A stretch of DNA of 64,000 bases from CAYUQT01 sp964596165 (GTDB taxonomy: Bacteria > Planctomycetota > Phycisphaerae > UBA1845 > JAFGLZ01), in NCBI GenBank assembly GCA_964596165.1, contig CAZQTW010000008.1:62001-126000 (forward strand), given 5' to 3'. Shown here piece by piece: positions 26,715 to 35,184 of the stretch. Each line of letters starts with the position of its first letter. Position 1 is the first letter of the stretch. The translations under genes were made by a program, and so were the position numbers. The notes under the pieces were generated by a model, which was not told where the DNA came from, searched no databases, and worked only from the letters and a program-made list of their open reading frames with translations.

Positions 26715-29135
26715 ATGCTCAGGATGAGCGTGAAGGCATCATTCCTAAGACTTCGGCAGGCGATGGCCTTGCGGTGGCAGGTGCCGCTGCTGGCGGTTTC
26801 GTTCGTCTTGCTTGGGGTCGCCTTCCTTCGCTTGCGTCCGCCCGAGGCTCGTCCCTCGTTCGAGCACCTTCTGGATCAGATTACTGCCCTTCACCGAGGC
26901 GGCTTCCATGCCGAAGCCAGCAGTCAGATCGGCGCGCTTCTGAAGGATCCGCAGTTGACGAGTCGGCAGCAAGGACTCCTGTATCGCACGCAGGCGGAGA
27001 TCATCTTTTCCCTGGAAGAGAAGCTGCAGCGCCACAGCTCGGAAAACGCACGGCGCATCCTCAGCCATCATCGACGGGCGACCGAGGCCGGTGTCTTGCC
27101 GACCGTATCCGTCTACGAGCAGATGGGCCAAGCCGCCGAATGGCTCGAGAGTCCCCAGGAAGCAATCGGCTACTATCGGAAGGCGATTGCCGACGGCAGT
27201 GGGCGAGCGGGCCGTCTTCAACGGAAGATCATCGAACTGATGCAGCAAGAACAGAAGACCACGTCCAGTGAGGTCACGCATGCCGTCGCCTCCGCACCGA
27301 CAACGGATGTGGGTCATGAGCTTGACCGGATGCTGGCGAATCCCAATCTGGACCCAAACGACTTGTTGTGGGCGGTCCAATGCAAATTCGACTTGCTGAC
27401 CCAAAATGATAGGCTCGCGGAGGCCCGCGATGTCGTCTTCCAGTTGGCTCCGCGGATGAAACAGGCGGGGATCGAATACCAGGGCAAATACCTCGAGGCC
27501 TATGGCGCCTATCTGGCCGCCGAGTACGATCAGGCGGAACGGCTGCTGCTTGCCCTTCGCTCCGACCTGGGCGCACACGATCCGTTGGCGGTCAAGGCGG
27601 GGTGGCTGTTGGGGCGACTCCATTATCGCGACGGCCGGCCGCAAGAAGCGCTGGCCTGCTACCAGGAGGTTTTGCAGGTCCAGCCCGAGGGGGAATACAG
27701 CTTGGCGTGTCGTTTGGGCATGGCCGAAAGCCTGGCGGCCCTTCAACACATGAACGAAGCGGCGACGGCGTACGAAGAGGTCGCGGGCATGGTCGCCGGC
27801 CGTCCGGAAGGCGGCATCATCGATCGCGATGCTATTCGTGTCAGTCTGACCAATCTCTACGCCGTGCTCCAGAAAAGCGGTCACTTTGACGAGGCCATGC
27901 GTTTCCTGAAACTCGCCGTCGCCCTGGTGCCCGCCCAGGATCAAGATCAAATCGCTGCCTACACGCGCCGACTTGCCGAGCTCCATTGGGCGATCGCCGA
28001 GTCGCTTCGGAGCCGGGCAGGTTCGGCTCCGGAAGACCCTGAAAACCGGTCCGTCCTTGCCGCGGCGCATGACGCCTTTGTGAACGCGGCCGAGGAATTC
28101 CTCAGACTGTCGCGGTTGCTGGTCTTGGACGAGAAGGCTTCATCCGAGGCGGTCTGGCGGGCGGCCGTATCGTTCGATCGAGCCAATGAACCGATTCGCC
28201 TGATCGCGGTGTTGGAGAACTTTTTGGTCGACCATCCGCAGAGCATCCAGTTGCCCGACGCCTACTACCGTCTGGGCCAAGCGCTCCAAGCGCAGGGGCG
28301 ATATCGCGAGGCCGTCGCACGCTATGGCGAGAATCTGATCCGGTATCCTCGAACCCCTGCCGGGATGCGCTCCGCGGTGCCGATGGCCCAATGCTACATG
28401 GCCTTGGGTTCGGCGTCGTATCCGGACGCCGAGAAGGCCCTGTTGTCCATTGTGGATCAGCCGGCCGACAAGGGGTTGTACACGCCTGAGGCGTTGGAGT
28501 ACCGCGAGGCCCTGTTTGTGCTTGGTGACTTGTATGACCGTTGGGGCAAGCCGGCCAAGGCAATTAGTCGTCTGGAGGAGTTCCTCGAACGATACCCGCA
28601 GGACCCGCGAACCTCACGAGCCCAGTTCACGCTGGCGAACGCCTACCGGCGAAGCGTACTTCCGCCGCCGGGGAGTCAGCCGACAACGGCGCGGAGCGTC
28701 CGTGCGGAGCAGGCGAGTCGGGAACTCGCCGAGCGACTGGCCAGAGCCGAGGAACTCTTCGCGGAGGTCATTCGCGTTCTCGAACGGCGGTTGCCGAGTG
28801 ACCGTACCGCTCTCGAGGAGCTCTGTCTCAAGCACAGTTACCTGTATCGGGCCGATTGTGCCTTCGACTTGCGGCAGTACGAACGAGCCCTGGCGCTGTA
28901 CGAGGAAGTCGCACGCCGTTTCCGGACGGACCCGGTATGTCTGTCGGCCTACGTCCAAATCCTGAACTGTTACCAGCGGCTGGGCAAGAGCGATCAGGCA
29001 CGCATTGCCCTGCTACAGGTACGCTGGCTGCTGAAAAGCATTCCGCCCGAGCGATTCGAGGATTCGCCCGACGAAGAAGACCTGGCCTATTGGCAAGGAT
29101 TCATCGACTGGATTGAGAAGTCGGGACTGTTCTAG
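26715..29135 (+). CDS. Membrane-anchored TPR-repeat protein, unknown function
   Basis: About 806 residues from ATG 26715 (GGAG ten bases upstream; ATG 26724 is also possible). One N-terminal transmembrane helix (VPLLAVSFVLLGVAFL) anchors a long alpha-helical extracytoplasmic region made of TPR-like repeats, e.g. PQEAIGYYRKAIAD, GRPQEALACYQEVLQVQPEG, YREAVARYGENLIRYP, GKPAKAISRLEEFLERYPQDP and YERALALYEEVARRF. This resembles BamD/YbgF-type or planctomycete TPR scaffolds. It lies 24 bases before flgN, so it is probably co-transcribed with the flagellar regulators; a role in assembly of the motor or in envelope complexes is inference. Confidence 0.8.
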   Translation: MLRMSVKASFLRLRQAMALRWQVPLLAVSFVLLGVAFLRLRPPEARPSFEHLLDQITALHRGGFHAEASSQIGALLKDPQLTSRQQGLLYRTQAEIIFSLEEKLQRHSSENARRILSHHRRATEAGVLPTVSVYEQMGQAAEWLESPQEAIGYYRKAIADGSGRAGRLQRKIIELMQQEQKTTSSEVTHAVASAPTTDVGHELDRMLANPNLDPNDLLWAVQCKFDLLTQNDRLAEARDVVFQLAPRMKQAGIEYQGKYLEAYGAYLAAEYDQAERLLLALRSDLGAHDPLAVKAGWLLGRLHYRDGRPQEALACYQEVLQVQPEGEYSLACRLGMAESLAALQHMNEAATAYEEVAGMVAGRPEGGIIDRDAIRVSLTNLYAVLQKSGHFDEAMRFLKLAVALVPAQDQDQIAAYTRRLAELHWAIAESLRSRAGSAPEDPENRSVLAAAHDAFVNAAEEFLRLSRLLVLDEKASSEAVWRAAVSFDRANEPIRLIAVLENFLVDHPQSIQLPDAYYRLGQALQAQGRYREAVARYGENLIRYPRTPAGMRSAVPMAQCYMALGSASYPDAEKALLSIVDQPADKGLYTPEALEYREALFVLGDLYDRWGKPAKAISRLEEFLERYPQDPRTSRAQFTLANAYRRSVLPPPGSQPTTARSVRAEQASRELAERLARAEELFAEVIRVLERRLPSDRTALEELCLKHSYLYRADCAFDLRQYERALALYEEVARRFRTDPVCLSAYVQILNCYQRLGKSDQARIALLQVRWLLKSIPPERFEDSPDEEDLAYWQGFIDWIEKSGLF

Positions 29136-29159
29136 CCGGGGCAATCCCGGGAGGTCGTC

Positions 29160-29645
29160 ATGACGCCAACATCCGAACACATCCCCAACCTGGACGAACG
29201 GGCTTGCCGGTTGATCGCGCTGCTGGAACAACAGCGCGACTGCTACGGCGAGCTGAAACGTTTGGCGCAACGACAGCGTCAACTGATCACAGACCAGGAT
29301 CCGGAGGCCTTGTTGAAGATCCTCGCGGAACGGCAACGGTTGGTGGATCGGTTGGCCGAACTCAACAAGTCGCTCATCCCGTTCAGGCAGGAGTGGGCCA
29401 ATACCTACTCGCAAATGCTCGGCGATCGCCGACAGTACGTGCAGAAAGTGCTCGATGAGATCAATACCTTGCTGGGGTCGATTCTGATCAGCGATGCCGA
29501 AGACAGTCGACTGTTGGCCACAAGCAAGGAAAGTGTGAGAGCCCAAATGTCGACAACGGCGGTCGGCAGAATGGCCTCGCATGCCTATGCCACCCACGCG
29601 TATTCATCCGCGGGGATCCCGGACACCGCCGGCCGCGAGGCCTAG
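29160..29645 (+). CDS. flgN: FlgN-like flagellar export chaperone
   Basis: 161 residues, almost wholly helical with a coiled-coil middle (LIALLEQQRDCYGELKRLAQRQRQLI, PEALLKILAERQRLVDRLAELNKSL). This pattern and length fit the FlgN family, cytosolic chaperones that hold the hook-filament junction proteins FlgK and FlgL. GGAGG lies five bases before the ATG. flgK and flgL are not in the window. It ends three bases before the histidine kinase gene. Confidence 0.72.
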   Translation: MTPTSEHIPNLDERACRLIALLEQQRDCYGELKRLAQRQRQLITDQDPEALLKILAERQRLVDRLAELNKSLIPFRQEWANTYSQMLGDRRQYVQKVLDEINTLLGSILISDAEDSRLLATSKESVRAQMSTTAVGRMASHAYATHAYSSAGIPDTAGREA

Positions 29646-29648
29646 CAC

Positions 29649-30521
29649 ATGATTGCCGCTCAACCCGAACTGACTCCGCGAGAACGGGAGCTTGGCGCGA
29701 TCATCCTCCAGTACAACGAGGTGACCGAGCGGTTGAAGGCTTCTCACGAAACCCTGTTGGGCGAGGTGGGTCGACTTCGTCAGGAACTGGAACACAAAAA
29801 CCGTGAGCTGGAGCGTCGCGAGCGTCTCGCGGCACTCGGCCAGATGGCGGCCGGACTTGCCCATGAGATTCGCAACCCCCTCGGCGGTATCCAACTCTAT
29901 GCGGCGCTGCTCGCGAAGGAACTATCCGACTCGCCCAAGAGGCTCGAGACCGTCGAGAAGATCCAACGGGGTGTCCGGATGCTGGACGGGTTGGTCGGTG
30001 ATGTCCTGTCCTTCGCGAACCCGAGCGAGCCTCAGCGATCGCGCGTCGAATTGGGGGCCGTCTTGAACGAGGTCGTCGAATTGATTGGTCCTCGGCTGCG
30101 ACAGGCGGATGCTCGGCTTCGGATCGCCGACACCTGTCATTCCATCGAATTGTGGGCCGATCCGCGGCAACTGCAACAGATGCTCATGAACGTGTTGTTG
30201 AACGGACTCGAGGCGGCAGGCAAGGGTGGATGGGTGAACGTGTCCGCTCGGGCCTCTCGTGAGGCGGACGCATGGGCTGAAATCCGAGTGGCCGATAGTG
30301 GTCCGGGCATATCGCCCGAACTGCGGGAACGGATATTCAACCCGTTCTTCACCACCAAGGACACCGGGACGGGCCTGGGTTTGGCGATTGTGCATCAACT
30401 GGTCGAGGCGCACGGCGGCTCGATCACGGTCGGCCGTCATCCGGAAGGCGGAGCCGTGTTCACCATCCGCCTGCCGATGTTCGACGCACACGCCCGTTCG
30501 AGGGCGGACTTGCAGGAGTGA
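29649..30521 (+). CDS. Cytosolic sensor histidine kinase (FleS/FlrB-like)
   Basis: 290 residues with no transmembrane segment. An N-terminal coiled coil (about 25-60) leads to the HisKA helix with AAGLAHEIRNPLGG, phospho-acceptor His72, then the ATPase domain: N box MLMNVLLNGLEAAGK, G1 VADSGPGIS, F box FFTTKDTGTG and G2 LGLAIVHQL. It belongs to the NtrB/AtoS group. The response regulator gene starts four bases after its stop, so the pair is translationally linked. Position just before flgB argues for control of flagellar genes, as with FleS or FlrB. Confidence 0.88.
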   Translation: MIAAQPELTPRERELGAIILQYNEVTERLKASHETLLGEVGRLRQELEHKNRELERRERLAALGQMAAGLAHEIRNPLGGIQLYAALLAKELSDSPKRLETVEKIQRGVRMLDGLVGDVLSFANPSEPQRSRVELGAVLNEVVELIGPRLRQADARLRIADTCHSIELWADPRQLQQMLMNVLLNGLEAAGKGGWVNVSARASREADAWAEIRVADSGPGISPELRERIFNPFFTTKDTGTGLGLAIVHQLVEAHGGSITVGRHPEGGAVFTIRLPMFDAHARSRADLQE

Positions 30522-30525
30522 AACG

Positions 30526-31911
30526 ATGGCGCGCATTTGCGTCGTTGATGACCAAGAGCTGTTGAGGGACTCTTTGGCCGCAACGTTGACTCGCGAGGAA
30601 CACTCCGTCGACACCTTCGAAAAGCCGACCGAGGCGCTCGAACGCATCAAAATCGCATCGTACGACCTGGTGATCAGCGATCTGAAGATGCCGGGGATGG
30701 ACGGCGTGTCGCTCCTCAGGGCGCTCCGAACCGCCGGCAGTGACGTTCCCGTCATCCTGATGACGGCCTACGGTTCCATCCCATCGGCTGTTGAGGCCAT
30801 GAAACTGGGGGCCTTCGACTACCTCACCAAGCCGTTCGAGGCGGAGGAACTGTGCATCCTCGTCGAACGAGCGATTCAATACGGACGCCTTCGATCGGAC
30901 AACGAGGCCCTGCGCCGGACGGTCAACGACATGAACGCGGAGCGCCGACTCATCGGCGAAGGCCCCGCCATGCAACGGGTTCGTGAATCAATCGAACAGG
31001 TGGCTCGTTCCAGCGCGACGGTCCTGATCCAGGGCGAGTCCGGAACGGGCAAGGAAATGGTCGCCCGTTCCATTCATCAGGCAAGTCCCAGGGCCAACCG
31101 GCCCATGCTCTGCCTGAACTGCGCCGCTCTCTCCGCGAACCTGTTGGAGAGCGAACTCTTCGGGCACGAGAAGGGCGCGTTCACCGGTGCCGATCGCATG
31201 CGGAAAGGCCGATTCGAGCTCGCCGACGGCGGAACGCTGATGCTTGACGAAATCAGCGAGGTGCCGCTTTCCCTCCAAGCCAAACTCCTCAGAGTGCTTC
31301 AAGAACAGGAATTCGAGCGTGTGGGAAGCAGTGCGACACGCAAGGTCGATGTTCGGGTTCTGGCCACGACCAACCGAAACCTGATGGAGTGGGTCAGCCG
31401 GAAACGATTTCGAGAGGACCTGTTCTACCGAATCAGTGTCTTGCCGTTGACCCTCCCGCCGTTGCGCGAACGCATCGAGGATATCCCGTTGCTGACCGAG
31501 TACTTCCTGGACCGAATCGCCCGACGCGAGGGGCGCGAACCGGCGGAACTCACGCCCGGCGCCCTCCGACTGCTCATGGAGTATCCGTGGCCAGGCAACG
31601 TTCGAGAACTCGAGAATATCTGCGAACGGGCTGCCGTCCTGGCGACCCAGGGTCGCATTGAGGCGTGTACGATCGGTCCTTGGCTCGACCGCAACTCGGT
31701 TTCGTCTACGGCGGTCCCAACCAGAGCTCGGTCGGGTCATGTGTTGGAGGACCTCGAACGAGAGGTCATTGAGCGGACGCTGGCCCAGTTCAATGGGCAT
31801 CGCGAGCGAACTGCGAAGGTCTTGGGTATTGGTGTGAGAACGCTTGGGCTCAAGCTCAAGCAGTGGCGTGAAGAGGGCCAACAGGTCGTCCAATCCACGG
31901 CAGATGCCTGA
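30526..31911 (+). CDS. NtrC-family sigma-54-dependent response regulator (FleR/FlrC-like)
   Basis: 461 residues from ATG 30526 (CAGGAG upstream; the longer frame runs into the kinase gene). Receiver domain 1-120 with DD at 8-9, phospho-acceptor Asp52 and the conserved TKPF lysine near 102. AAA+ domain 140-375 with Walker A GESGTGKE (170-177), the sigma-54 contact loop GAFTGA (217-222), Walker B GGTLMLDE (235-242) and the R-finger region. Fis-type helix-turn-helix at about 405-448 (LEREVIERTLAQFNGHRERTAKVLGI). The intact GAFTGA means it can open sigma-54 promoters, and one lies 167 bases downstream before flgB. Confidence 0.94.
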   Translation: MARICVVDDQELLRDSLAATLTREEHSVDTFEKPTEALERIKIASYDLVISDLKMPGMDGVSLLRALRTAGSDVPVILMTAYGSIPSAVEAMKLGAFDYLTKPFEAEELCILVERAIQYGRLRSDNEALRRTVNDMNAERRLIGEGPAMQRVRESIEQVARSSATVLIQGESGTGKEMVARSIHQASPRANRPMLCLNCAALSANLLESELFGHEKGAFTGADRMRKGRFELADGGTLMLDEISEVPLSLQAKLLRVLQEQEFERVGSSATRKVDVRVLATTNRNLMEWVSRKRFREDLFYRISVLPLTLPPLRERIEDIPLLTEYFLDRIARREGREPAELTPGALRLLMEYPWPGNVRELENICERAAVLATQGRIEACTIGPWLDRNSVSSTAVPTRARSGHVLEDLEREVIERTLAQFNGHRERTAKVLGIGVRTLGLKLKQWREEGQQVVQSTADA

Positions 31912-31990
31912 GAGGCCCGGCTTGTGCGGAGGCGGCGTATGATGCCGACCGGCCGTCCAATTCGTGCATGGGCTTTTGCTTCGACAGGGG

Positions 31991-32022
31991 CGCAAATCCT
32001 GCGCTACGGCGCAAGAATTGCG
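31991..32022. promoter_or_regulatory. 32-bp nested dyad, candidate activator site upstream of flgB
   Basis: Outer arms CGCAA/TTGCG and inner arms TGCGC/GCGCA are arranged symmetrically with 4-base gaps around a TACG centre. The centre is about 98 bases upstream of the expected start of the sigma-54 promoter, where NtrC-type activators usually bind. It could instead form an RNA hairpin after the regulator gene, although no T-run follows. Confidence 0.5.
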
Positions 32023-32077
32023 GGTGTGATTGAGTGTAAGGGTCGATGAGAAATAGAGATACGAACGGTTTTCCGAA

Positions 32078-32093
32078 TGGCATGATCCTTGCT
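32078..32093 (+). promoter_or_regulatory. Sigma-54 promoter of the flgB operon
   Basis: TGGCAT, five bases, TTGCT: the -24 GG (32079-32080) and -12 GC (32091-32092) have the obligatory spacing of the TGGCAC-N5-TTGCW consensus, with only one mismatch in the -24 half. Expected start near 32104, about 70 bases before flgB. Confidence 0.85.
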
Positions 32094-32174
32094 CGATCTC
32101 GGTGAGGGGCTCACGGTTTCGGAAAGGCCGAACACCGGATTCGCGTGAATCGAGACGCTGAGGAGATGCGTACG

Positions 32175-32609
32175 ATGTGGCTGGACGATGTGCTTCAACG
32201 AGGGCCGTTGCCGATTCTGGAAAAGACGGCCGCCTTCTCGGAGGCTCGTCACCAGGTCCTGAGCGAGAACATCGCCAACATCGATACCCCCGGTTACAAG
32301 ACGAAGGTGCTCGATCCCAAGCTGTTTCAGGCGAAGCTGCGTCAGGCAATCGAAGCGCGACCGGCCGATGCGAGCGGCCCGTTGCCCCTGGAGTCCACCT
32401 CGCAGTTTCGAACGGACGAACAGGGAATGTTGCACACGACCCCCGACGTCAAGTCGCCCGAAAACATCCTGTTTCACGACGGAACGAATTCCTCCGTCGA
32501 GCGCGAGATGGCGAATCTGGCGGAGAACACCTTGATGCATCAGGTGGTGATCGAGCTCATGCGACAGCGCTTCAACCTCTTGCATCAGTCGATCGTGGGT
32601 CGCCTATAG
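32175..32609 (+). CDS. flgB: Flagellar basal-body rod protein FlgB
   Basis: 144 residues from ATG 32175, chosen because AGGAG (32161-32165) sits nine bases before it; the closer ATG 32166 would abut the ribosome site. Proximal rod subunit exported by the flagellar secretion system. Visible motifs: RHQVLSENIANIDTPGYKTK (rod signature) and the C-terminal helix ENTLMHQVVIELMRQRFNLLHQSI. First structural gene after the sigma-54 promoter. Confidence 0.93.
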   Translation: MWLDDVLQRGPLPILEKTAAFSEARHQVLSENIANIDTPGYKTKVLDPKLFQAKLRQAIEARPADASGPLPLESTSQFRTDEQGMLHTTPDVKSPENILFHDGTNSSVEREMANLAENTLMHQVVIELMRQRFNLLHQSIVGRL

Positions 32610-32624
32610 GCGATCCTGGGACAA

Positions 32625-32645
32625 TCCCCTCTTGGACGGAGGGGA
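32625..32645 (+). other. Hairpin with GGA loop before flgC
   Basis: TCCCCTC and GAGGGGA form a perfect 7-bp stem around the loop TTGGACG, 20 bases before the flgC start. The shape fits a CsrA binding site; no T-run follows, so termination is unlikely. Confidence 0.45.
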
Positions 32646-32665
32646 GTACATAAGGACGTGAGATC

Positions 32666-33085
32666 ATGTTCGGTTCTTTGGACATCAGCACGTCGGCGCT
32701 GGTGGCGCAGCGCACTCGGATGGACACGATCGCGGGCAACATCGCCAATGTCTCCACGCCGGCCAACCCGGATGGCAAGGCGGGTCCCTATCAACGACGG
32801 GTGGCCATCTTCGCCTCGGGCAACCCGGCCGTCGGCCGAGGGGCTCCCGGCGTTCATGTGGCCAAGATCATCAAGGATCCGTCTCCTCCGGACTTGCGAT
32901 ACGAGCCCGGGCATCCCCTGGCGGCGAAAGAGGGGACGCACAAAGGGTACGTCGCCTATCCGAACGTTCAACTTTCGACGGAGATGATCAACGCCATGGA
33001 GGCGACGCGGGCGTATGAGGCGAACGTGACGGCCGTGGGGGCAACCAAGGCGATGATCGCGTCGGCGCTGCGATTGCTCGCGTGA
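32666..33085 (+). CDS. flgC: Flagellar basal-body rod protein FlgC
   Basis: 139 residues, the usual length. N-terminal rod signature LVAQRTRMDTIAGNIANVSTP, a central loop with VHVAKIIKDPSPPDLRYEPGHP and the family's C-terminal EMINAMEATRAYEANVTAV. Assembles with FlgB in the proximal rod. Lies 56 bases after flgB with a GGA-loop hairpin in between. Confidence 0.95.
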   Translation: MFGSLDISTSALVAQRTRMDTIAGNIANVSTPANPDGKAGPYQRRVAIFASGNPAVGRGAPGVHVAKIIKDPSPPDLRYEPGHPLAAKEGTHKGYVAYPNVQLSTEMINAMEATRAYEANVTAVGATKAMIASALRLLA

Positions 33086-33117
33086 CGTGCGGTGGGAGTA
33101 CGTGCTGAGGTGAGCTC

Positions 33118-33432
33118 ATGACGGATCCGCTCGCAATTCAAGGCCTCAAGCCGGGGACGGTCCAACCGACCCAGGGGCAGCCGTCGGTCGGACGCACGGT
33201 GACGATCGACGGAAAGGACTTCCAGTCCTACCTGATCGAATCGCTTGAAAAAGCGAGCGCCCTTCAGACGGATGCGGACAAGGCGATCCAACGCTTGGTC
33301 ACGGGCCAGACCCAGAACGTGGCCGAGGTCTTTACCACGGTGAAGAAGGCCGAGGTGGCCTTTGGTCTCCTGATGGAGATCCGCAACAAGCTCCTGGAGG
33401 CTTACCAGGAGATCAGACAGATGCAGGTCTAG
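33118..33432 (+). CDS. fliE: Flagellar hook-basal body protein FliE
   Basis: 104 residues, the standard size of FliE, which links the MS ring to the rod. The C-terminal half carries the family pattern DKAIQRLVTGQTQNVAEV, then VKKAEVAFGLLMEIRNKLLEAYQEI. GAGGTG lies five bases before the ATG. Order flgB-flgC-fliE-fliF is the common conserved one. Confidence 0.93.
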   Translation: MTDPLAIQGLKPGTVQPTQGQPSVGRTVTIDGKDFQSYLIESLEKASALQTDADKAIQRLVTGQTQNVAEVFTTVKKAEVAFGLLMEIRNKLLEAYQEIRQMQV

Positions 33433-33450
33433 TAAGACCGAAGCAGGATG

Positions 33451-33476
33451 CGGCGGGCTCCTGGAGGGGTCCGCCG
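33451..33476 (+). other. Hairpin with TGGA tetraloop before fliF
   Basis: An 11-bp stem with two G-U pairs (CGGCGGGCTCC against GGGGTCCGCCG) closes a TGGA loop. It ends 32 bases before the fliF ATG and resembles a CsrA target. Confidence 0.45.
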
Positions 33477-33508
33477 GTCGAACTCGCCGGACGCGAGGTG
33501 AATAGGAA

Positions 33509-35152
33509 ATGGATTTCCTCCGCAAGATGATCGAGAACACCCGGGCGCATCTCAAGGGCCTGGGGACCAGCCAGAAACTCGCCATCTTCCTATGCGTCGT
33601 CGTGATGGCGGGGGCACTGGTATGGATGTTCCAGTGGTCCGGTCAGCCCGAATGGGAGCCCATCCTGCCCGGACAAGTGTGGACGGACGAGGAATTGGAG
33701 AAGGCCAAGAAGGTCCTGGATCAGGGCGAGTACCGAATCACCGGTAGCCAGATCCTCGTCCCCGCCAGCGAACGACGGTCGATTCGCAGCAAGTTGGGTC
33801 AGGCCGGTGCATTACCCCGTGACACGCGAGCCGGGTTTGAGGCCCTGATGAAGGAAACCAGTCCGTGGAAGTCCCAAACCCAGCAAAGCCGGGAATGGGT
33901 CGTTGCCTACGGCAATCAACTGGCCATGGACCTCGAAGGGTGGAAGGGAGTGCGTCGGGCGCAAGTGATCCTCCAAATGCCCAAACACCGTCAACTGGGC
34001 GCCGCCGTCAGCCGACCTTCCGCCAGTGTCAGCGTCGAAACGGACGAAAGCACCGTTGTGGATCGGGCCTTCGTCCAGGCGATTGCGGCCATGGTGAGCG
34101 GTTCCACGGGAGTCCCACCGGAGAACGTCCAGATCGTCGACCGCAAGACGCACAAGTCCTTTCGGGCTCCTGACCCCGGCAGCCCTCTGGCCGGCGACCT
34201 TCACGAATTGCGAGTCCAGAAGGAGAAGTACTTTGAGGAAAAGATCGAGCGGCACTTGGGCATCCCGGGCGTTCGGGTGATCGCCTATGCCGAAATAGAG
34301 ACCGACCGTCGCACCACAACGGAGCGGACACCCACCGAAGGCAAGAGCATCGAGAAGAAGGAAACCAAGGAAGAGACCACCGAGAAACGTACACCGATTG
34401 CGTCGGACCCCGGCGTTCAACCCAACACGGGGCTGGCGCTCTCCGGCGGCCAGAACGAGGACTCCGAGCAGACCAGTCGAACCATGGAGTATGTATCGGC
34501 CTTGGGTGAAAAGACCACGACGACGGAGTTCGGCCTGGGCGCCATGAAGAAGTTGACGGCCTCGATCAACGTCCCTCGGAGTTACCTGGCGGCCATCCTC
34601 TCCCAACAGCCCGACGGCCAGAACAAGACCGTTACGGACAAGGACATCGATACCTTGGCTCAGAAGGAATTCACCAAGATCCGCAAGCAGGTGATCAATG
34701 CCATCGGGGCGGTCGACGAGAAGCTCGTGGAAGTCGATTGGTACTACGACCAGGTGCCCGCGCTGGCCTCGGGTGTGGATCGCGCCGAAACGGAATCCGT
34801 CGTCGGCCTCCTGAAGGCCTACGGCAAGCAGGGCGGTCTGGGCGTGCTGGCCATCATGAGCCTCCTGATGATGCTGATGATGGTTCGCAAAGGACCGGCC
34901 ACGGCCAAGCCGTCGAGGGCGCGTGAACCGCACCCCGCATTGAATCAGGAGCCGCAGGAACTCAGCGTTCTGACCACCGGGGTTGAAACGATCGGCGAGG
35001 CGACACAGAGCGAGACGGCCTTGGAGGCTCAGGAGGTCGACGAGAGCACGATTCAGGCACAGCATCGGATCGAACAGGTCGCCGCGATGGTCAGGGACGA
35101 TCCGGACACGGCGGCCTCGCTGGTTCGCAAGTGGTTGACCACGGACCTCTGA
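33509..35152 (+). CDS. fliF: Flagellar MS-ring protein FliF
   Basis: 547 residues. Transmembrane segments at about 24-43 (LAIFLCVVVMAGALVWMFQW) and 443-463 (LGVLAIMSLLMMLMMV) bracket a periplasmic part with ring-building motifs: WEPILPGQVWTDEELEKAKKVLDQ, RRAQVILQMPKHRQLG and ASVSVETDE. The cytosolic C-tail ends RIEQVAAMVRDDPDTAASLVRKWLTTDL, the usual FliG-binding peptide. A Lys/Glu/Thr-rich insert (about 270-300) precedes the SRTMEYVSALGEKTTTTEF strand region. Confidence 0.95.
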   Translation: MDFLRKMIENTRAHLKGLGTSQKLAIFLCVVVMAGALVWMFQWSGQPEWEPILPGQVWTDEELEKAKKVLDQGEYRITGSQILVPASERRSIRSKLGQAGALPRDTRAGFEALMKETSPWKSQTQQSREWVVAYGNQLAMDLEGWKGVRRAQVILQMPKHRQLGAAVSRPSASVSVETDESTVVDRAFVQAIAAMVSGSTGVPPENVQIVDRKTHKSFRAPDPGSPLAGDLHELRVQKEKYFEEKIERHLGIPGVRVIAYAEIETDRRTTTERTPTEGKSIEKKETKEETTEKRTPIASDPGVQPNTGLALSGGQNEDSEQTSRTMEYVSALGEKTTTTEFGLGAMKKLTASINVPRSYLAAILSQQPDGQNKTVTDKDIDTLAQKEFTKIRKQVINAIGAVDEKLVEVDWYYDQVPALASGVDRAETESVVGLLKAYGKQGGLGVLAIMSLLMMLMMVRKGPATAKPSRAREPHPALNQEPQELSVLTTGVETIGEATQSETALEAQEVDESTIQAQHRIEQVAAMVRDDPDTAASLVRKWLTTDL

Positions 35153-35184
35153 CGAACGGGACGTGATTCGGGGACAGGAATCCC

